A stretch of DNA of 43,441 nucleotides from Massilia sp. YIM B02443 (lineage in GTDB: Bacteria > Pseudomonadota > Gammaproteobacteria > Burkholderiales > Burkholderiaceae_D): assembly GCF_030411955.1 (NCBI RefSeq), contig NZ_JASNRA010000007.1:188600-232040 (forward strand), read 5' to 3'. The notes beneath the pieces were generated by a model, which was not told the origin of the DNA, searched no databases, and was given only the letters and a program-made list of their open reading frames with translations. Below, in pieces: positions 17,403-27,321 of the stretch. A program made the translations under genes and the position numbers. Each line of letters opens with the position of its first letter. Within the stretch, counting starts at the first letter, position 1.

Positions 17403-18203
17403 TCAAGCCGTCCGCTTGGGACGGAACACAGTCGTATCCAGATAAAAGTCTTCGTCCTGCCCCGGCCACCATCCCGGCACGCCCAGCACCTGCAGCGGCG
17501 TCACGGCCGTGGCCTGCAGGCCTTCGTCCGCCAGGGTGTCCGCCACCGTGCGATCGAGCCAGGCAAGGCGCGCGTCGTGCGCCAGGGCGAAGTAGTCGTC
17601 GTTGGCGAACACCACCCGCGTATGCGCGGTGATCGCCTTGCGCGGCGCCACCAGCTTTTCCATCAGCGCGTGGCCGAACAGCCAGACCTCAAGGTCGCGG
17701 CCGAACATCGCGCGCTTCTCGTACAGCGCCGGCAGCCAGCGGTGCGCGCGCAGGTCTTCCACCAGCGCCCGGCCGGCGTCGCTGTCGCGCACCACCAGCA
17801 GCGCGCCGTTCTCGTCGAGGATGGTGGCGGCGTCGCGCGCCGGTCCGCGCGACTTGCCGATGCCGTCCTGCGCGATCTGCGCCGCCTGCAGCGCGTTCAG
17901 CGAGCGCTTGATCAGCGGGTAGCTTTGCCAGACCAGAGCGTTGAAGAAGTCGTGCAGATTATCGCGGGTCGGGACGTTTCCAGTCGCACTGATGAAGGCC
18001 TCGTAGGCCATCCCTTCCGGCAGCGCATCCTGCGGCACGAAGCGCAGCGGCGCGCCCAGGTGGTTGCGCAGGTCGAGCTGCGCTGCCGCCACATTGAAGG
18101 CGTCGATAAAATCGTCTTCAGGAGACCCCGCGCGCTCGAAGGCCGGGCGCACCGCGTCGTACCACGGCTGCGCCCAGTCGATGTGCGGCAAAGGATTGGG
18201 CAA
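17403..18203 (-). CDS. DUF3025 domain protein
   Basis: A 266-residue protein recognised as DUF3025 from IDWAQPWYDAVRP, VPTRDNLHDFFNALVWQSYPLIKRSLN, VVRDSDAGRAL and FGHALMEKLVAPRKAITAHTRVV. The function is unknown. The start is a TTG at 18203, supported by GAGG five bases upstream, and no ATG fits as well. It begins 11 bases after the pyrC stop and is likely translated from the pyrC mRNA. No membrane segments or signal peptide are seen. Confidence 0.85.
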   Translation of the reverse strand: MPNPLPHIDWAQPWYDAVRPAFERAGSPEDDFIDAFNVAAAQLDLRNHLGAPLRFVPQDALPEGMAYEAFISATGNVPTRDNLHDFFNALVWQSYPLIKRSLNALQAAQIAQDGIGKSRGPARDAATILDENGALLVVRDSDAGRALVEDLRAHRWLPALYEKRAMFGRDLEVWLFGHALMEKLVAPRKAITAHTRVVFANDDYFALAHDARLAWLDRTVADTLADEGLQATAVTPLQVLGVPGWWPGQDEDFYLDTTVFRPKRTA

Positions 18204-18214
18204 CTGCGCCTCGA

Positions 18215-19264
18215 TCAGACCATCTTCCAGTTGATGGTCTCGCCGGCGTTGAGCGGCACCAGCTGGTGTTCGCCCATCGGCACAGATTCCGGCAGCGTCC
18301 AGGACTGACGCTTCAGCGTGATGGTGCCCTCGTTGCGCGGCAGGTTGTAGAACGCCGGGCCGTTGAAGCTGGCGAAGGCTTCCAGCTTGTCCAGCGCGCC
18401 CGCCTGCGCGAACGCTTCGGTATACATCTCCATCGCGTGCAGCGCGGTGTAGCAGCCGGCGCAGCCGCAGGCGGCGTACTTGGTGTGCACAGCGTGCGGC
18501 GCCGAGTCGGTGCCGAGGAAAAAGCGCTCGTCGCCACTGGTGGCGGCGGTGACCAGCGCCAAACGGTGTTCTTCGCGCTTGAGCACCGGCAGGCAGTAGA
18601 AGTGCGGGCGGATGCCGCCGCGGAAGATCTCGTTGCGGTTGTACAGCAGGTGGTGAGCGGTGATGGTGGCCGCGATCGGGCCTTCCGCTTCGGCCACGTA
18701 CTGGGCCGCGTCCTTGGTGGTGATGTGCTCGAACACCACGTTCAGGGCCGGCATGTCCTTACGCAGCGGGCGCATCACGCGCTCGATGAACACCGCTTCG
18801 CGGTCGAACAGGTCGATGTCGTTATCGGTCACTTCGCCGTGCACCAGCAGCGGCATGCCGACTTCCTGCATCACTTCCAGCGTCTTGTAGCACTTTTTCA
18901 GGTCGGTCACGCCGGCATCCGAATTGGTGGTGGCGCCGGCCGGGTACAGTTTCACGGCATGGATGAAACCCGTGTCCTGGGCGCGGCGGATCTCGTCCGG
19001 ATCGGTGTTGTCGGTCAGGTACAGCGTCATCAGCGGCTCAAAGCTCATCCCTTCCGGCAGCGCGGCCAGGATGCGCTCGCGGTAGGCCTGCGCCATGGCG
19101 GCGGTGGTGACCGGGGGTTTCAGGTTCGGCATCACGATCGCGCGGCCGAACTGGCGCGCGCTGTGCGGCAGCACGCTGGCCATCGCCGCGCCGTCGCGCA
19201 GGTGCAGGTGCCAGTCGTCGGGGCGGGTGATGGTGATGGTGTCTGGGGTCTCGATGATGGACAT
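18215..19264 (-). CDS. pyrC: Dihydroorotase (class II)
   Basis: Catalyses reversible ring closure of carbamoyl-aspartate to dihydroorotate in pyrimidine synthesis. The 349 residues carry the zinc motif WHLHLRD (His19, His21), the bridging Lys in [14 protein letters not shown] (Lys105), [17 protein letters not shown] and [10 protein letters not shown]. Length matches the E. coli-type enzyme. It is the first gene of the minus-strand run pyrC-DUF3025-Gfo/Idh-VOC and is divergent from the symporter gene. Confidence 0.96.
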   Translation of the reverse strand: MSIIETPDTITITRPDDWHLHLRDGAAMASVLPHSARQFGRAIVMPNLKPPVTTAAMAQAYRERILAALPEGMSFEPLMTLYLTDNTDPDEIRRAQDTGFIHAVKLYPAGATTNSDAGVTDLKKCYKTLEVMQEVGMPLLVHGEVTDNDIDLFDREAVFIERVMRPLRKDMPALNVVFEHITTKDAAQYVAEAEGPIAATITAHHLLYNRNEIFRGGIRPHFYCLPVLKREEHRLALVTAATSGDERFFLGTDSAPHAVHTKYAACGCAGCYTALHAMEMYTEAFAQAGALDKLEAFASFNGPAFYNLPRNEGTITLKRQSWTLPESVPMGEHQLVPLNAGETINWKMV

Positions 19265-19366
19265 GGCGGCTCTCGAAAAACGAATGCGCCATTTTACCCG
19301 CGAGCCGCCCCGAGAGGGCGCCGGAACGGCCGTAACGACACCGCCACGGCTGACTTGTAAGCATGC

Positions 19367-19395
19367 TTGACAGCACTAACACTGCCTAGGATACT
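19367..19395 (+). promoter_or_regulatory. Sigma-70-like promoter upstream of symporter
   Basis: TTGACA at 19367-19372 is a perfect -35. GATACT at 19390-19395 follows after 17 bases and matches four of six -10 positions. A transcript from here would have a leader of about 165 bases before the symporter start. The remainder of the 302-base gap between pyrC and the symporter shows no gene. Confidence 0.55.
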
Positions 19396-19566
19396 GCGAA
19401 ACTTGCCATAATCTTCAGAATGAACTGGCCGCGAACCGCCACGAATGACTCCCTTCGTGCCGCTTCGGTCCCACCAAGAGCCAGCTGATTTGCCCATATA
19501 ACCTGTCAGCGACAGCGCCATCCGTTGCCGCTGGCTCTGCACAGGTCCACGAGACAGGAAGCAGTT

Positions 19567-20835
19567 ATGAACAATCGAAATCGCCTGACCACCTACATCA
19601 TGATCGCGCTGGTGATCGGCATCGTGGTCGGCTACCTGGTCAACGCCAACAGCGACACCGCCGGCGCCCAGAGCTTCTCGGACGCGATGTCCCTGATCAC
19701 TACCCTGTTCCTCCGCCTGATCAAGATGATCATCGCGCCGCTGGTGTTCGCGACCCTGGTGGTCGGCATCGCCAAGATGGGCGACGCCAAGGAAGTGGGC
19801 CGCATCGGCGTCAAGGCGCTGGGCTGGTTCGTGATCGCGTCGATCATCTCGCTGTCGCTGGGCCTGGTGCTGGTCAACATCTTCCGTCCGGGCGATGCGC
19901 TGTTCGCGGCCGGCATGATGCCGCCGATCGGCGCCGAATCGGGCATCACCACCACCAGCCTGACGATGAAGGACTTCATCACCCACCTGGTGCCGGTCTC
20001 GATCGCCGACGGCATGGCCAAGAACGAGATCCTGCAGATCGTGGTGTTCTCGGTGTTCTTCGGCACCGCCGCCGCCGCAGTGGGCGCGCGCGCCACGCCG
20101 CTGATCGACGCCATCGACGGCGTCGCCCACGTCATGCTCAAACTGACCGGCTACGTGATGAACTTCGCGCCGATCGCCGTGTTCGCGGCGGTGGCCGGCA
20201 TCATCGCCAAGAGCGGCCTGGGCGTGCTGTCGACCTACGGCATCTTCATGGCCCAGTTCTATTTCGGCATCGCGCTGCTGTGGGTGGTCCTGATCGGCAT
20301 CGGCATGGCCTTCATCGGCCCGCGCATCATGCGCCTGATTTCCGAGCTGCGCGGCCCGACCCTGCTGGCCTTCTCGACCGCGTCGTCGGAAGCGGCGTTC
20401 CCGAAAACCCTGGAAGCGCTGGAGCGCTTCGGCGTCAAGAACCGCCTGGCTTCGTTCGTGCTGCCGATCGGCTACTCGTTCAACCTCGACGGCTCGATGA
20501 TGTACTGCACCTTCGCCGCCGTATTCATCGCACAGGCCTACGGCATCGAGCTGTCGATGTCGACCCAGATCACCATGATGCTGGTCCTGATGCTGACCTC
20601 CAAGGGCATGGCCGGCGTGCCGCGCGCTTCGTTGGTGGTGATCGCCGCCACCCTGTCGCAGTTCAAGATTCCGGAAGCGGGCCTGCTGCTGCTGCTGGCG
20701 ATCGACCACTTCCTGGACATGGCGCGTTCGGCCACCAACGTCATCGGCAACGGCATCGCCACCGCGGTCGTCGCCAAGTGGGAAGGCGACCTGGGAGAAC
20801 CGAACAAGGAACCGTCCGTCGCCCCGCTGCGCTAA
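19567..20835 (+). CDS. Dicarboxylate/amino acid:cation symporter
   Basis: A 422-residue inner-membrane carrier of the DAACS (SLC1-like) family. It has about eight hydrophobic helices, the serine-rich motif STASSEAAFPKTLE, the hairpin region GYSFNLDGSMMYCTFAAVFIAQ and a late SATNVIGNGIATAVVAKWEG. It should import C4-dicarboxylates or acidic amino acids with H+ or Na+. The start at 19567 has AGGA eight bases upstream; a reading from 19525 adds 14 residues with no support. A terminator follows at 20861-20892, so it forms its own unit. The genes downstream handle amides and peptides. Confidence 0.93.
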   Translation: MNNRNRLTTYIMIALVIGIVVGYLVNANSDTAGAQSFSDAMSLITTLFLRLIKMIIAPLVFATLVVGIAKMGDAKEVGRIGVKALGWFVIASIISLSLGLVLVNIFRPGDALFAAGMMPPIGAESGITTTSLTMKDFITHLVPVSIADGMAKNEILQIVVFSVFFGTAAAAVGARATPLIDAIDGVAHVMLKLTGYVMNFAPIAVFAAVAGIIAKSGLGVLSTYGIFMAQFYFGIALLWVVLIGIGMAFIGPRIMRLISELRGPTLLAFSTASSEAAFPKTLEALERFGVKNRLASFVLPIGYSFNLDGSMMYCTFAAVFIAQAYGIELSMSTQITMMLVLMLTSKGMAGVPRASLVVIAATLSQFKIPEAGLLLLLAIDHFLDMARSATNVIGNGIATAVVAKWEGDLGEPNKEPSVAPLR

Positions 20836-20860
20836 AGCGCGGCGGCGCCTGCAAGACCCC

Positions 20861-20892
20861 AAGGCCTTCCCATGGTGGAAGGCCTTTTTTTT
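20861..20892 (+). terminator. Intrinsic terminator after symporter gene
   Basis: AAGGCCTTCC and GGAAGGCCTT form a 10-bp stem around a CATGGT loop, followed by a run of eight T. Confidence 0.9.
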
Positions 20893-20915
20893 ATCACGAC
20901 AACAAGGAGCGAGAG

Positions 20916-22214
20916 ATGAAACAGATGGTTGCCGCCAGTGTCCTGCTGGCCCTGAACAGTGCCCACGCCGCCACCCAGACGGTCGATTGCGGCCGCCTGC
21001 TGGACGTGCAGACCGGCGCCTGGCGCGAACGCGTCAGCATCGTGATCGAGGACGGCAGCATCAAATCCGTCGGGCCCACGCAGTCAAGCCCGACCTCCGG
21101 GGCCGCAGGCAACATCGACCTCTCGCGCCACACCTGCCTGCCGGGCCTGATCGACATGCACGTGCACCTGACCAGCGAAACCCAGCCGGTGGTGGCCTCG
21201 TACCGCGACCGCCTCACCGCCGACCCGGCCGACATGGCGTACCGCTCGGTCAAGTACGCCGAGCGCACCCTGATGGCCGGCTTCACCACGGTGCGCGACC
21301 TGGGCGCGGCCGATGGGCTGAACATCGCCTTGAAACGCGCGATCGCCGCCGGCGAGGTGCCGGGACCGCGCATGTTCACCGCCGGTAAATCGATCGCCAC
21401 CACCGGCGGGCACGCCGATCCGACCAACAACCTGTCGCACTTCCTGAGCGAGAAGATCGGGCCGCCCGGCCCGCAGGAAGGCGTGGTCGACAGCCCGGAA
21501 GAAGCGCGCCAGGCCGTGCGCGCACGCTACAAGGAAGGCGCGGACCTGATCAAGATCACCGCTACCGGCGGGGTGCTGAGCCAGGCGGCGAATGGCCAGA
21601 ACTCGCAGTACACCGAGGACGAGCTGCGCGCGGTGGTGGAGACCGCGAAGGACTACGGTTTCCGCGTCGCCGCCCACGCCCACGGCGCCGAAGGCATGAA
21701 GCGCGCGCTGCGCGCCGGCGTCGACTCGATCGAGCACGGCACCATGATGGACGACGAGGTGCTGGCGCTGTTCAAGAAGACCGGCCACTGGTACGTGCCG
21801 ACCATCTCGGCCGGCCGCTACGTGGCCGACAAGGCGAAGGATCCGAATTATTATTCCGCCTTGGTGCGCCCGAAAGCGGCGGCGATCGGGCCGCAGCTGC
21901 AGGCCACGGCGGGCCGCGCGTACAAGGCCGGGGTGAAGATCGCGTTCGGCACCGACGCCGGCGTATTCCCGCACGGCGAGAACGCGAAAGAGTTCGGCTA
22001 CATGGTGGAAGCCGGCATGAAACCGCTCGACGCGATCCGCGCCGCCACGGTCAATGCCGCGCTGCTGCTCGACCAGCCGAAACGCCTGGGCGCTATCGCT
22101 CCGGGCTTCGCAGCGGATATCATTGCGGTCGATAGCGATCCGCTGGCTGACATCAAGCAGCTGGAAGCCGTGAAGTTTGTGATGAAGGACGGCGTGGTGT
22201 ACAAGAAACCATAA
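20916..22214 (+). CDS. Secreted metal-dependent amidohydrolase
   Basis: A 432-residue amidohydrolase of the imidazolonepropionase/prolidase-like branch. The signal peptide MKQMVAASVLLALNSAHA is followed by the metal motif DMHVHLTSE, a Lys in DLIKITATGGV, histidines in VAAHAHGAEG and SIEHGTMMD, and the Asp in AFGTDAGVFPHG. It probably acts in the periplasm on a dipeptide or cyclic amide. The start at 20916 has GGAG six bases upstream, just after the symporter terminator. It is 47 bases ahead of the asparaginase gene and is likely co-transcribed with it. Confidence 0.9.
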   Translation: MKQMVAASVLLALNSAHAATQTVDCGRLLDVQTGAWRERVSIVIEDGSIKSVGPTQSSPTSGAAGNIDLSRHTCLPGLIDMHVHLTSETQPVVASYRDRLTADPADMAYRSVKYAERTLMAGFTTVRDLGAADGLNIALKRAIAAGEVPGPRMFTAGKSIATTGGHADPTNNLSHFLSEKIGPPGPQEGVVDSPEEARQAVRARYKEGADLIKITATGGVLSQAANGQNSQYTEDELRAVVETAKDYGFRVAAHAHGAEGMKRALRAGVDSIEHGTMMDDEVLALFKKTGHWYVPTISAGRYVADKAKDPNYYSALVRPKAAAIGPQLQATAGRAYKAGVKIAFGTDAGVFPHGENAKEFGYMVEAGMKPLDAIRAATVNAALLLDQPKRLGAIAPGFAADIIAVDSDPLADIKQLEAVKFVMKDGVVYKKP

Positions 22215-22261
22215 GGCGACTATAGATCCGCCGATTTTAGAGAAGTTCGAGGAGACGTTTC

Positions 22262-23341
22262 ATGTTGTTCCAGAAGTCGGTCCAACTGCGCGCAGCGCTG
22301 TTTGGATTCCTGTTGTTGTGCGCAGCCGCCGTCCAGGCGCAAACCGCCAAATTGCCGAATGTGACCATCCTGGCCACCGGCGGCACCATCGCCGGCACCG
22401 GCGCCACCAGCACCACCACGGTCGGCTACACCGCCGCGACCGTGGGCGTGCAGGCGCTGATCAACGCGGTGCCCGAGATCTCGAAGGTGGCCAATGTCAC
22501 CGGCGAGCAGGTGTTCCAGATCGCCAGCGAGAACATCAGCAACGAAGAGTGGTTGAAACTGGCCAAGCGCGTCAACGTGCTGCTGGCCCAATCGAACGTG
22601 GACGGCATCGTGATCACCCACGGCACCGACACGCTGGAAGAGACGGCGTACTTCCTCAACCTGGTGGTCAAGAGCAAAAAGCCGGTGGTGGTGGTCGGCT
22701 CGATGCGGCCGTCCACCGCACTGTCGGCGGACGGTCCGATCAACCTGTACAACGCGGTGCGGCTGGCGGGCGACCCTGCAGCGGCGGGACGCGGCGTGCT
22801 GGTGGCGATGAATGACCAGATCCATGCGGCGCGCGACGTGACCAAGGCGAACACCACCACGGCGGATACTTTCCGTACCGCGGAACTGGGCATGATCGGC
22901 GTGATCCAGGGCGGCAAGCCGTTCTTCTATCGCGACGTGACGCGCAAGCATACAGTCGATACCGAGTTCGATATTGCGAAGCTCGATGCGTTGCCGCAGG
23001 TGGACGTGGCGTATGCCTATGCCAACGTTGGCGCGGTGCAGGTTAATGCGCTGGTGGCGGCCGGGGCCAAGGGGCTGGTGCACGCTGGCGTCGGCAATGG
23101 CAGCTTGCCGGCTAAAACGAAGCCGGCGCTGATTGCCGCGCGTGAAAAGGGCGTGGTGATTGTGCGTTCGAGCCGCGTCGGCCAGGGCATCGTGGCGCGC
23201 AATGGCGAAGCGAATGACGACCAGCTCGATTTCGTAGTGGCCGATACGCTCAGCCCACAGAAAGCGCGAATCCTGTTGATGCTGGCGTTGACCAAAACGA
23301 ACAGCACCAAAGAGATTCAACGAATGTTCAGTACTTACTGA
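22262..23341 (+). CDS. ansB: Type II L-asparaginase
   Basis: Periplasmic enzyme that hydrolyses asparagine, and often glutamine, to the acid plus ammonia. The 359 residues have a signal peptide ending AAAVQAQ, the first active-site block VTILATGGTIAGTG (Thr nucleophile) and the second VITHGTDTLEETAYFL, plus VVVGSMRPSTALSADGPINL. This motif set and the signal peptide place it in the type II, AnsB-like class. The start has GAGGAG six bases upstream. It ends nine bases before the convergent ABC exporter gene. Confidence 0.93.
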   Translation: MLFQKSVQLRAALFGFLLLCAAAVQAQTAKLPNVTILATGGTIAGTGATSTTTVGYTAATVGVQALINAVPEISKVANVTGEQVFQIASENISNEEWLKLAKRVNVLLAQSNVDGIVITHGTDTLEETAYFLNLVVKSKKPVVVVGSMRPSTALSADGPINLYNAVRLAGDPAAAGRGVLVAMNDQIHAARDVTKANTTTADTFRTAELGMIGVIQGGKPFFYRDVTRKHTVDTEFDIAKLDALPQVDVAYAYANVGAVQVNALVAAGAKGLVHAGVGNGSLPAKTKPALIAAREKGVVIVRSSRVGQGIVARNGEANDDQLDFVVADTLSPQKARILLMLALTKTNSTKEIQRMFSTY

Positions 23342-23350
23342 TACCCCGCG

Positions 23351-25204
23351 TTACGTTGGCGTCGCATTCAACTCGATTGGCGGCGACGCCACTTCTTCAT
23401 CCGGCCGCGCCAGCTGCCGTTCCCACATCTGCGCATACAGCCCACGCTCGGCCAAGAGCGATGCGTGCGTGCCGCGCTCCACGATGCGGCCGTGATCGAG
23501 CACGATGATCTGCTGCGCGTCGGCGATGGTCGACAAGCGGTGCGCGATCACCAGCGTGGTGCGGTTCTTCGCAATCTCCTTCAACTCGGCCTGGATCGCC
23601 TGCTCCGAGCGTGAATCCAGCGCCGACGTGGCTTCGTCGAAGATCAGGATCGCCGGATTCTTGAGCAGCGTGCGCGCGATCGCCACGCGCTGCTTCTCGC
23701 CGCCCGACAGCTTCAGCCCACGCTCGCCCACCATGCTCTGATACCCATCCGGCAGGCTCTCGATGAAATCGTGGATCGAGGCCGCGCGCGCCGCCGCCAC
23801 GATGTCCTCGCGGCTGGCGCCCGGCCGGCCATACGCGATGTTGTACTCGATGGTGTCGTTGAACAGCACCGTATCCTGCGGCACGATGCCGATCGCCGCG
23901 CGCAGCGACTGCTGGGTGACGTCGCGCAGGTCCTGGCCGTCGATGCGGATCGCGCCGCCGTTCACGTCATAGAAACGGAACAGCAGGCGCGACAAGGTCG
24001 ACTTGCCCGAGCCGCTGTGGCCAACAACGGCGGTGGTGGTCCCGGCGGGAATGGTGAAGTCGACGTCGAACAGGATCTGGCGCTTCGATTCGTAGCTGAA
24101 CTCGACGTGCGAGAACGCGACCTCGGCCCCGCGCGTCGCCAAGGGCTGCGCCTTGTCGCTGTCCGCCACCTCGCGGTTCTGATCGAGCAATCCGAACAGG
24201 CGCTCCATGTCGGCCAGGCTTTGCTTGATCTCGCGGTAGATCACGCCCAGGAAGTTCAGCGGCAGGTACAGCTGGATCATGAAGGTGTTCACCAGCACCA
24301 GGTCGCCCAAGCTCATGGTGCCGTTGATGACGCCTTCGGTGGCGCGCCACAGGATCAGCGTCACGGCGGTGGCGATGATCAGCGACTGGCCGGTGTTGAG
24401 CACCGACAGCGAGGTCTGCGAGCGTACGCCGGCGTTCTCGTAGTTCTTCAGGCCTTCGTCGTAGCGGCGCGCCTCGTAGTCTTCGTTGCCGAAGTATTTC
24501 ACGGTCTCGTAGTTGAGCAGCGAGTCGATCGCCTTGGTGGACGCCTTCGACTCCAGTTCGTTCATGGTGCGCCGGAAGTGGGTGCGCCATTCGGTCACCA
24601 CCACCGTGAAGGTGATGTACGACACCAGCGCCACCGCCGTGATGATGCTGAACCAGATGTCGTAGTTGATCACCAGGTAGGTCAGCACCAGCGTGATCTC
24701 GACCAGCGTCGGCAGGATGTTGAACAGCGAGTACGAGATCAGGGAATTCACGCCGCGCGTGCCGCGCTCGATGTCGCGCGTCATGCCGCCGGTCTGGCGG
24801 TTCAGGTGGAAGCGCAGCGACAGCGCGTGCAGGTGGCGGAACACCTTCAATGCAATCGTGCGCACCGCGCGCTGCGTCACGCGCGCGAACAAAAATTCGC
24901 GCAGCTCGGTGAAGACGGTCGTGGACAGGCGCAGCAGGCCGTAGGCGACCAGCACGCCGACCGGCAGCACCAGCAAGGCATGTGGATGGGCGGGGTCGAT
25001 CGCCAACTGGTCGATCAGCTTTTTCAGCACCAGCGGCACGCCGACGTTGGCCAGCTTGGCGCCGACCAGCGCCGCCATCGCGGCCAGCACACGCCATTTG
25101 TAGACCCAAAGATAAGGGAACAGGGTCTTGAGTGTGGCCCAGTCGTTGCGGGGGACGTTCTTGCTGTCGGGTGGAAGTGGTACTGAGCTGGAGTTGCGGC
25201 GCAT
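23351..25204 (-). CDS. ABC exporter, Atm1/ABCB-type, fused permease and ATPase
   Basis: A 617-residue half-transporter: six-helix domain at about 30-320, then a nucleotide-binding domain with Walker A GHSGSGKST, signature LSGGEKQRVAIARTLL, Walker B ILIFDEATSALD and switch His in VIAHRLSTI. The permease region has TGGMTRDIERGTRG and YETVKYFGNE, which are hallmarks of the Atm1/HMT1 class that exports glutathione-linked metal or sulfur compounds. The ATG at 25204 is used; a TTG at 25231 would add nine residues, and neither has a strong ribosome site. Its start is 62 bases from the divergent thioesterase. Confidence 0.92.
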   Translation of the reverse strand: MRRNSSSVPLPPDSKNVPRNDWATLKTLFPYLWVYKWRVLAAMAALVGAKLANVGVPLVLKKLIDQLAIDPAHPHALLVLPVGVLVAYGLLRLSTTVFTELREFLFARVTQRAVRTIALKVFRHLHALSLRFHLNRQTGGMTRDIERGTRGVNSLISYSLFNILPTLVEITLVLTYLVINYDIWFSIITAVALVSYITFTVVVTEWRTHFRRTMNELESKASTKAIDSLLNYETVKYFGNEDYEARRYDEGLKNYENAGVRSQTSLSVLNTGQSLIIATAVTLILWRATEGVINGTMSLGDLVLVNTFMIQLYLPLNFLGVIYREIKQSLADMERLFGLLDQNREVADSDKAQPLATRGAEVAFSHVEFSYESKRQILFDVDFTIPAGTTTAVVGHSGSGKSTLSRLLFRFYDVNGGAIRIDGQDLRDVTQQSLRAAIGIVPQDTVLFNDTIEYNIAYGRPGASREDIVAAARAASIHDFIESLPDGYQSMVGERGLKLSGGEKQRVAIARTLLKNPAILIFDEATSALDSRSEQAIQAELKEIAKNRTTLVIAHRLSTIADAQQIIVLDHGRIVERGTHASLLAERGLYAQMWERQLARPDEEVASPPIELNATPT

Positions 25205-25266
25205 GACGGAGGTTCTTGATTTATGGTTCAATTCGGGTCGATTGTAGCTTTTACCGAGATTTCACG

Positions 25267-25710
25267 ATGACCATGCCAGAAAACGAAGCAACCTCCCCGT
25301 CCACCGTCCGCCTCCCGGCAGGCAAGATGCCCGAGCTGCGCGTCATGCCGGCGCCATCCGACGCCAACGTCTACGGCGACGTGTTCGGCGGCTGGATCAT
25401 GGCCCAGGTCGACCTGGCCGGCTCGCTGCCGGCCACCCGCCGCGCGAATGGCCGCGTGGCGACCATCGCCGTCAACTCCTTCCTGTTCAAAAACCCGGTG
25501 TTCGTCGGCGACCTGTTGTCGTTCTACGCCGACATCACCAAGGTCGGCAACACCTCGATCACCGTGTTCGTCGAGGTCTACGCCGAGCGCAACCGCCTGG
25601 CCGCCGACGTGGTCAAGGTGACCGAAGCGACCCTGACCTACGTCGCCACCGGCCCGGACCGCAAGCCGCGCCAGCTGCCGCCGCTCGAATCGCTGGTCGC
25701 GCACCGTTAA
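25267..25710 (+). CDS. Acyl-CoA thioesterase, YciA-like hot-dog fold
   Basis: A 147-residue cytosolic enzyme that hydrolyses acyl-CoA. The family motif PSDANVYGDVFGGWIMAQVDLAGS contains the catalytic Asp region of YciA/Acot-type thioesterases, followed by VNSFLFKNPVFVGDLLSFYADI. An earlier in-frame ATG at 25216 would lie inside the divergent exporter region and adds no family residues. The ATG at 25267 is preferred, though one at 25273 is also possible. It is two bases ahead of the PhoD gene. Confidence 0.9.
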   Translation: MTMPENEATSPSTVRLPAGKMPELRVMPAPSDANVYGDVFGGWIMAQVDLAGSLPATRRANGRVATIAVNSFLFKNPVFVGDLLSFYADITKVGNTSITVFVEVYAERNRLAADVVKVTEATLTYVATGPDRKPRQLPPLESLVAHR

Positions 25711-25712
25711 GC

Positions 25713-27287
25713 ATGAGTGACGCGTCGCGCCGGCTGTTCCTGCTGCAGGGCGCGCGTCTGTCGGCCGCGCTGGCCGGCGCTTCGCTCACACATCACGCCG
25801 TCGCCGGCTCTACGTATCCGTTCAGTCTGGGCGTGGCATCCGGCTCTCCCCTGCCCGATTCGGTGATCCTGTGGACGCGCATTTTGGCCGATCCGCTCGA
25901 CGCCGCGCCACCGTCGGCACTGGCCTTGTCGGTGCGCTGGGAAGTGGCCGAGGACGAAGCCTTCCGCCGCATCGCCGCCAAAGGCACGGCCAGCGCCGTG
26001 CCCGCGCTGGCGCACAGCGTGCACGTCGACGTCAAGGGATTGCAGCCGGATCGCTGGTACTGGTACCGCTTCATGCTGGGCGATGCGGTCAGTCCCGTCG
26101 GCCGCACGCGCACCGCGCCGCAAGCCGACGCGCAGCCGCAGCGCCTGCGCATGGCGGTGGCCTCGTGCCAGCACTGGGAGTTCGGCAGCTATGGCGCGCA
26201 CCGCCACATCGCCGCCAGCGCACCCGACCTGGTCGCCTTTTTGGGCGACTACATCTACGAATGGGGACCGTACCAGCTGCGCCATCCGGCGCGCGCCGTG
26301 CGCAGCCACGAATCGTTCACGCTGGACGAGTACCGGCGCCGCTACGCGCAGTACAAGAGCGATCCCGACCTGCAGGCCGCGCACCATGCGGCGCCGTGGA
26401 TCGTGACCTGGGACGACCATGAGGTGGCCAACGATTACGCGAATCTGCGCGACGAGCGCCTGGCCGGCGACTTCGCGGCGCGCCGTGCAGCGGCGTACCA
26501 GGCCTTCTACGAACACATGCCGCTGCGGCTGCCGAACGTCCGGCGCGACGGCTTCGCGGCGATGCGGCTGCATCAGCGCTACGACTGGGGGCGGCTGGCG
26601 CGCATCCACGTGCTGGACGACCGCCAGTACCGCGCGGTGCAGGCTTGCAGCAAGCAGGGGCGCGGCGGCTCGAACGCGTTCTATGCGCGCGACTGCAAGG
26701 CGCTGCGCGACCCTGGCCGCAGCATGCTGGGCCGCGAACAGGAAACGTGGCTCGATGCCGGCCTGAAGTCGTCGCGCGTGCAGTGGAACATCCTGGCCCA
26801 GCAGACCTTGATGGCGCAGTCGAGCAGCACGAAGGTCGTCAAGGAAGGCGACAACCGCGTGTGGAGCGATGGCTGGGACGGCTATCCGCTGGCGCGCAGG
26901 AAGCTGCTCGAATCCTTGCAAGCCTCGCAGGCGCGCAATCCGCTGGTGCTGGGCGGCGACGTGCACACCTTCTATGCGTGCGAGCTGCGGCCCGATTTCG
27001 CGCGGCCGGTATCGAAGCGCAATCCGGTGGTGGCGAGCGAATTTTGCGGCACCTCGATTACGTCGAGCTCACGCCCGCAGGAACGCACGCTGGCGCACGT
27101 CGCCAACAATCCGCACATGCTGTACGGCCGCAGCGACAAGCGCGGCTACATGCTGCTGGAGGTGACGCCGCAGAAAACGGTGACACAGTTCCTGGGCCTG
27201 GACGACGTGCGCGACCCACGTTCGAAGATCGCGACGCTGGCTGCGTTCAACGTCACGAACGGCAAGGCCGGACCGCAACGCATGTAA
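25713..27287 (+). CDS. phoD: PhoD-family alkaline phosphatase, Tat-exported
   Basis: A 524-residue phosphodiesterase/phosphatase that acts outside the cytoplasm. The N-terminus SRRLFLLQGARLSAALAGASL is a twin-arginine signal. Metal and catalytic motifs seen are AVASCQHWEFG, FLGDYIYEWG, TWDDHEVANDY, LDDRQYR and LGGDVHTFYA, as in PhoD. It should release phosphate from organic esters, with calcium and iron as known cofactors in the family. The start is two bases after the thioesterase stop, so the two are probably co-translated. The stop codon overlaps the terminator of the convergent acyl-CoA ligase gene. Confidence 0.92.
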   Translation: MSDASRRLFLLQGARLSAALAGASLTHHAVAGSTYPFSLGVASGSPLPDSVILWTRILADPLDAAPPSALALSVRWEVAEDEAFRRIAAKGTASAVPALAHSVHVDVKGLQPDRWYWYRFMLGDAVSPVGRTRTAPQADAQPQRLRMAVASCQHWEFGSYGAHRHIAASAPDLVAFLGDYIYEWGPYQLRHPARAVRSHESFTLDEYRRRYAQYKSDPDLQAAHHAAPWIVTWDDHEVANDYANLRDERLAGDFAARRAAAYQAFYEHMPLRLPNVRRDGFAAMRLHQRYDWGRLARIHVLDDRQYRAVQACSKQGRGGSNAFYARDCKALRDPGRSMLGREQETWLDAGLKSSRVQWNILAQQTLMAQSSSTKVVKEGDNRVWSDGWDGYPLARRKLLESLQASQARNPLVLGGDVHTFYACELRPDFARPVSKRNPVVASEFCGTSITSSSRPQERTLAHVANNPHMLYGRSDKRGYMLLEVTPQKTVTQFLGLDDVRDPRSKIATLAAFNVTNGKAGPQRM

Positions 27288-27311
27288 AAAGGCCGCCTGT
27301 CAGGCGGCCCT
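27286..27311 (-). terminator. Terminator of distal acyl-CoA ligase gene
   Basis: On the minus strand an 8-bp stem (GGCCGCCT/AGGCGGCC) with a three-base loop is followed by T5, beginning 13 bases after the acyl-CoA ligase stop. In the plus direction the stem is followed by only two T, so it would be a weak terminator for phoD. Confidence 0.75.
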
Positions 27312-27321
27312 TCGTGCTGCG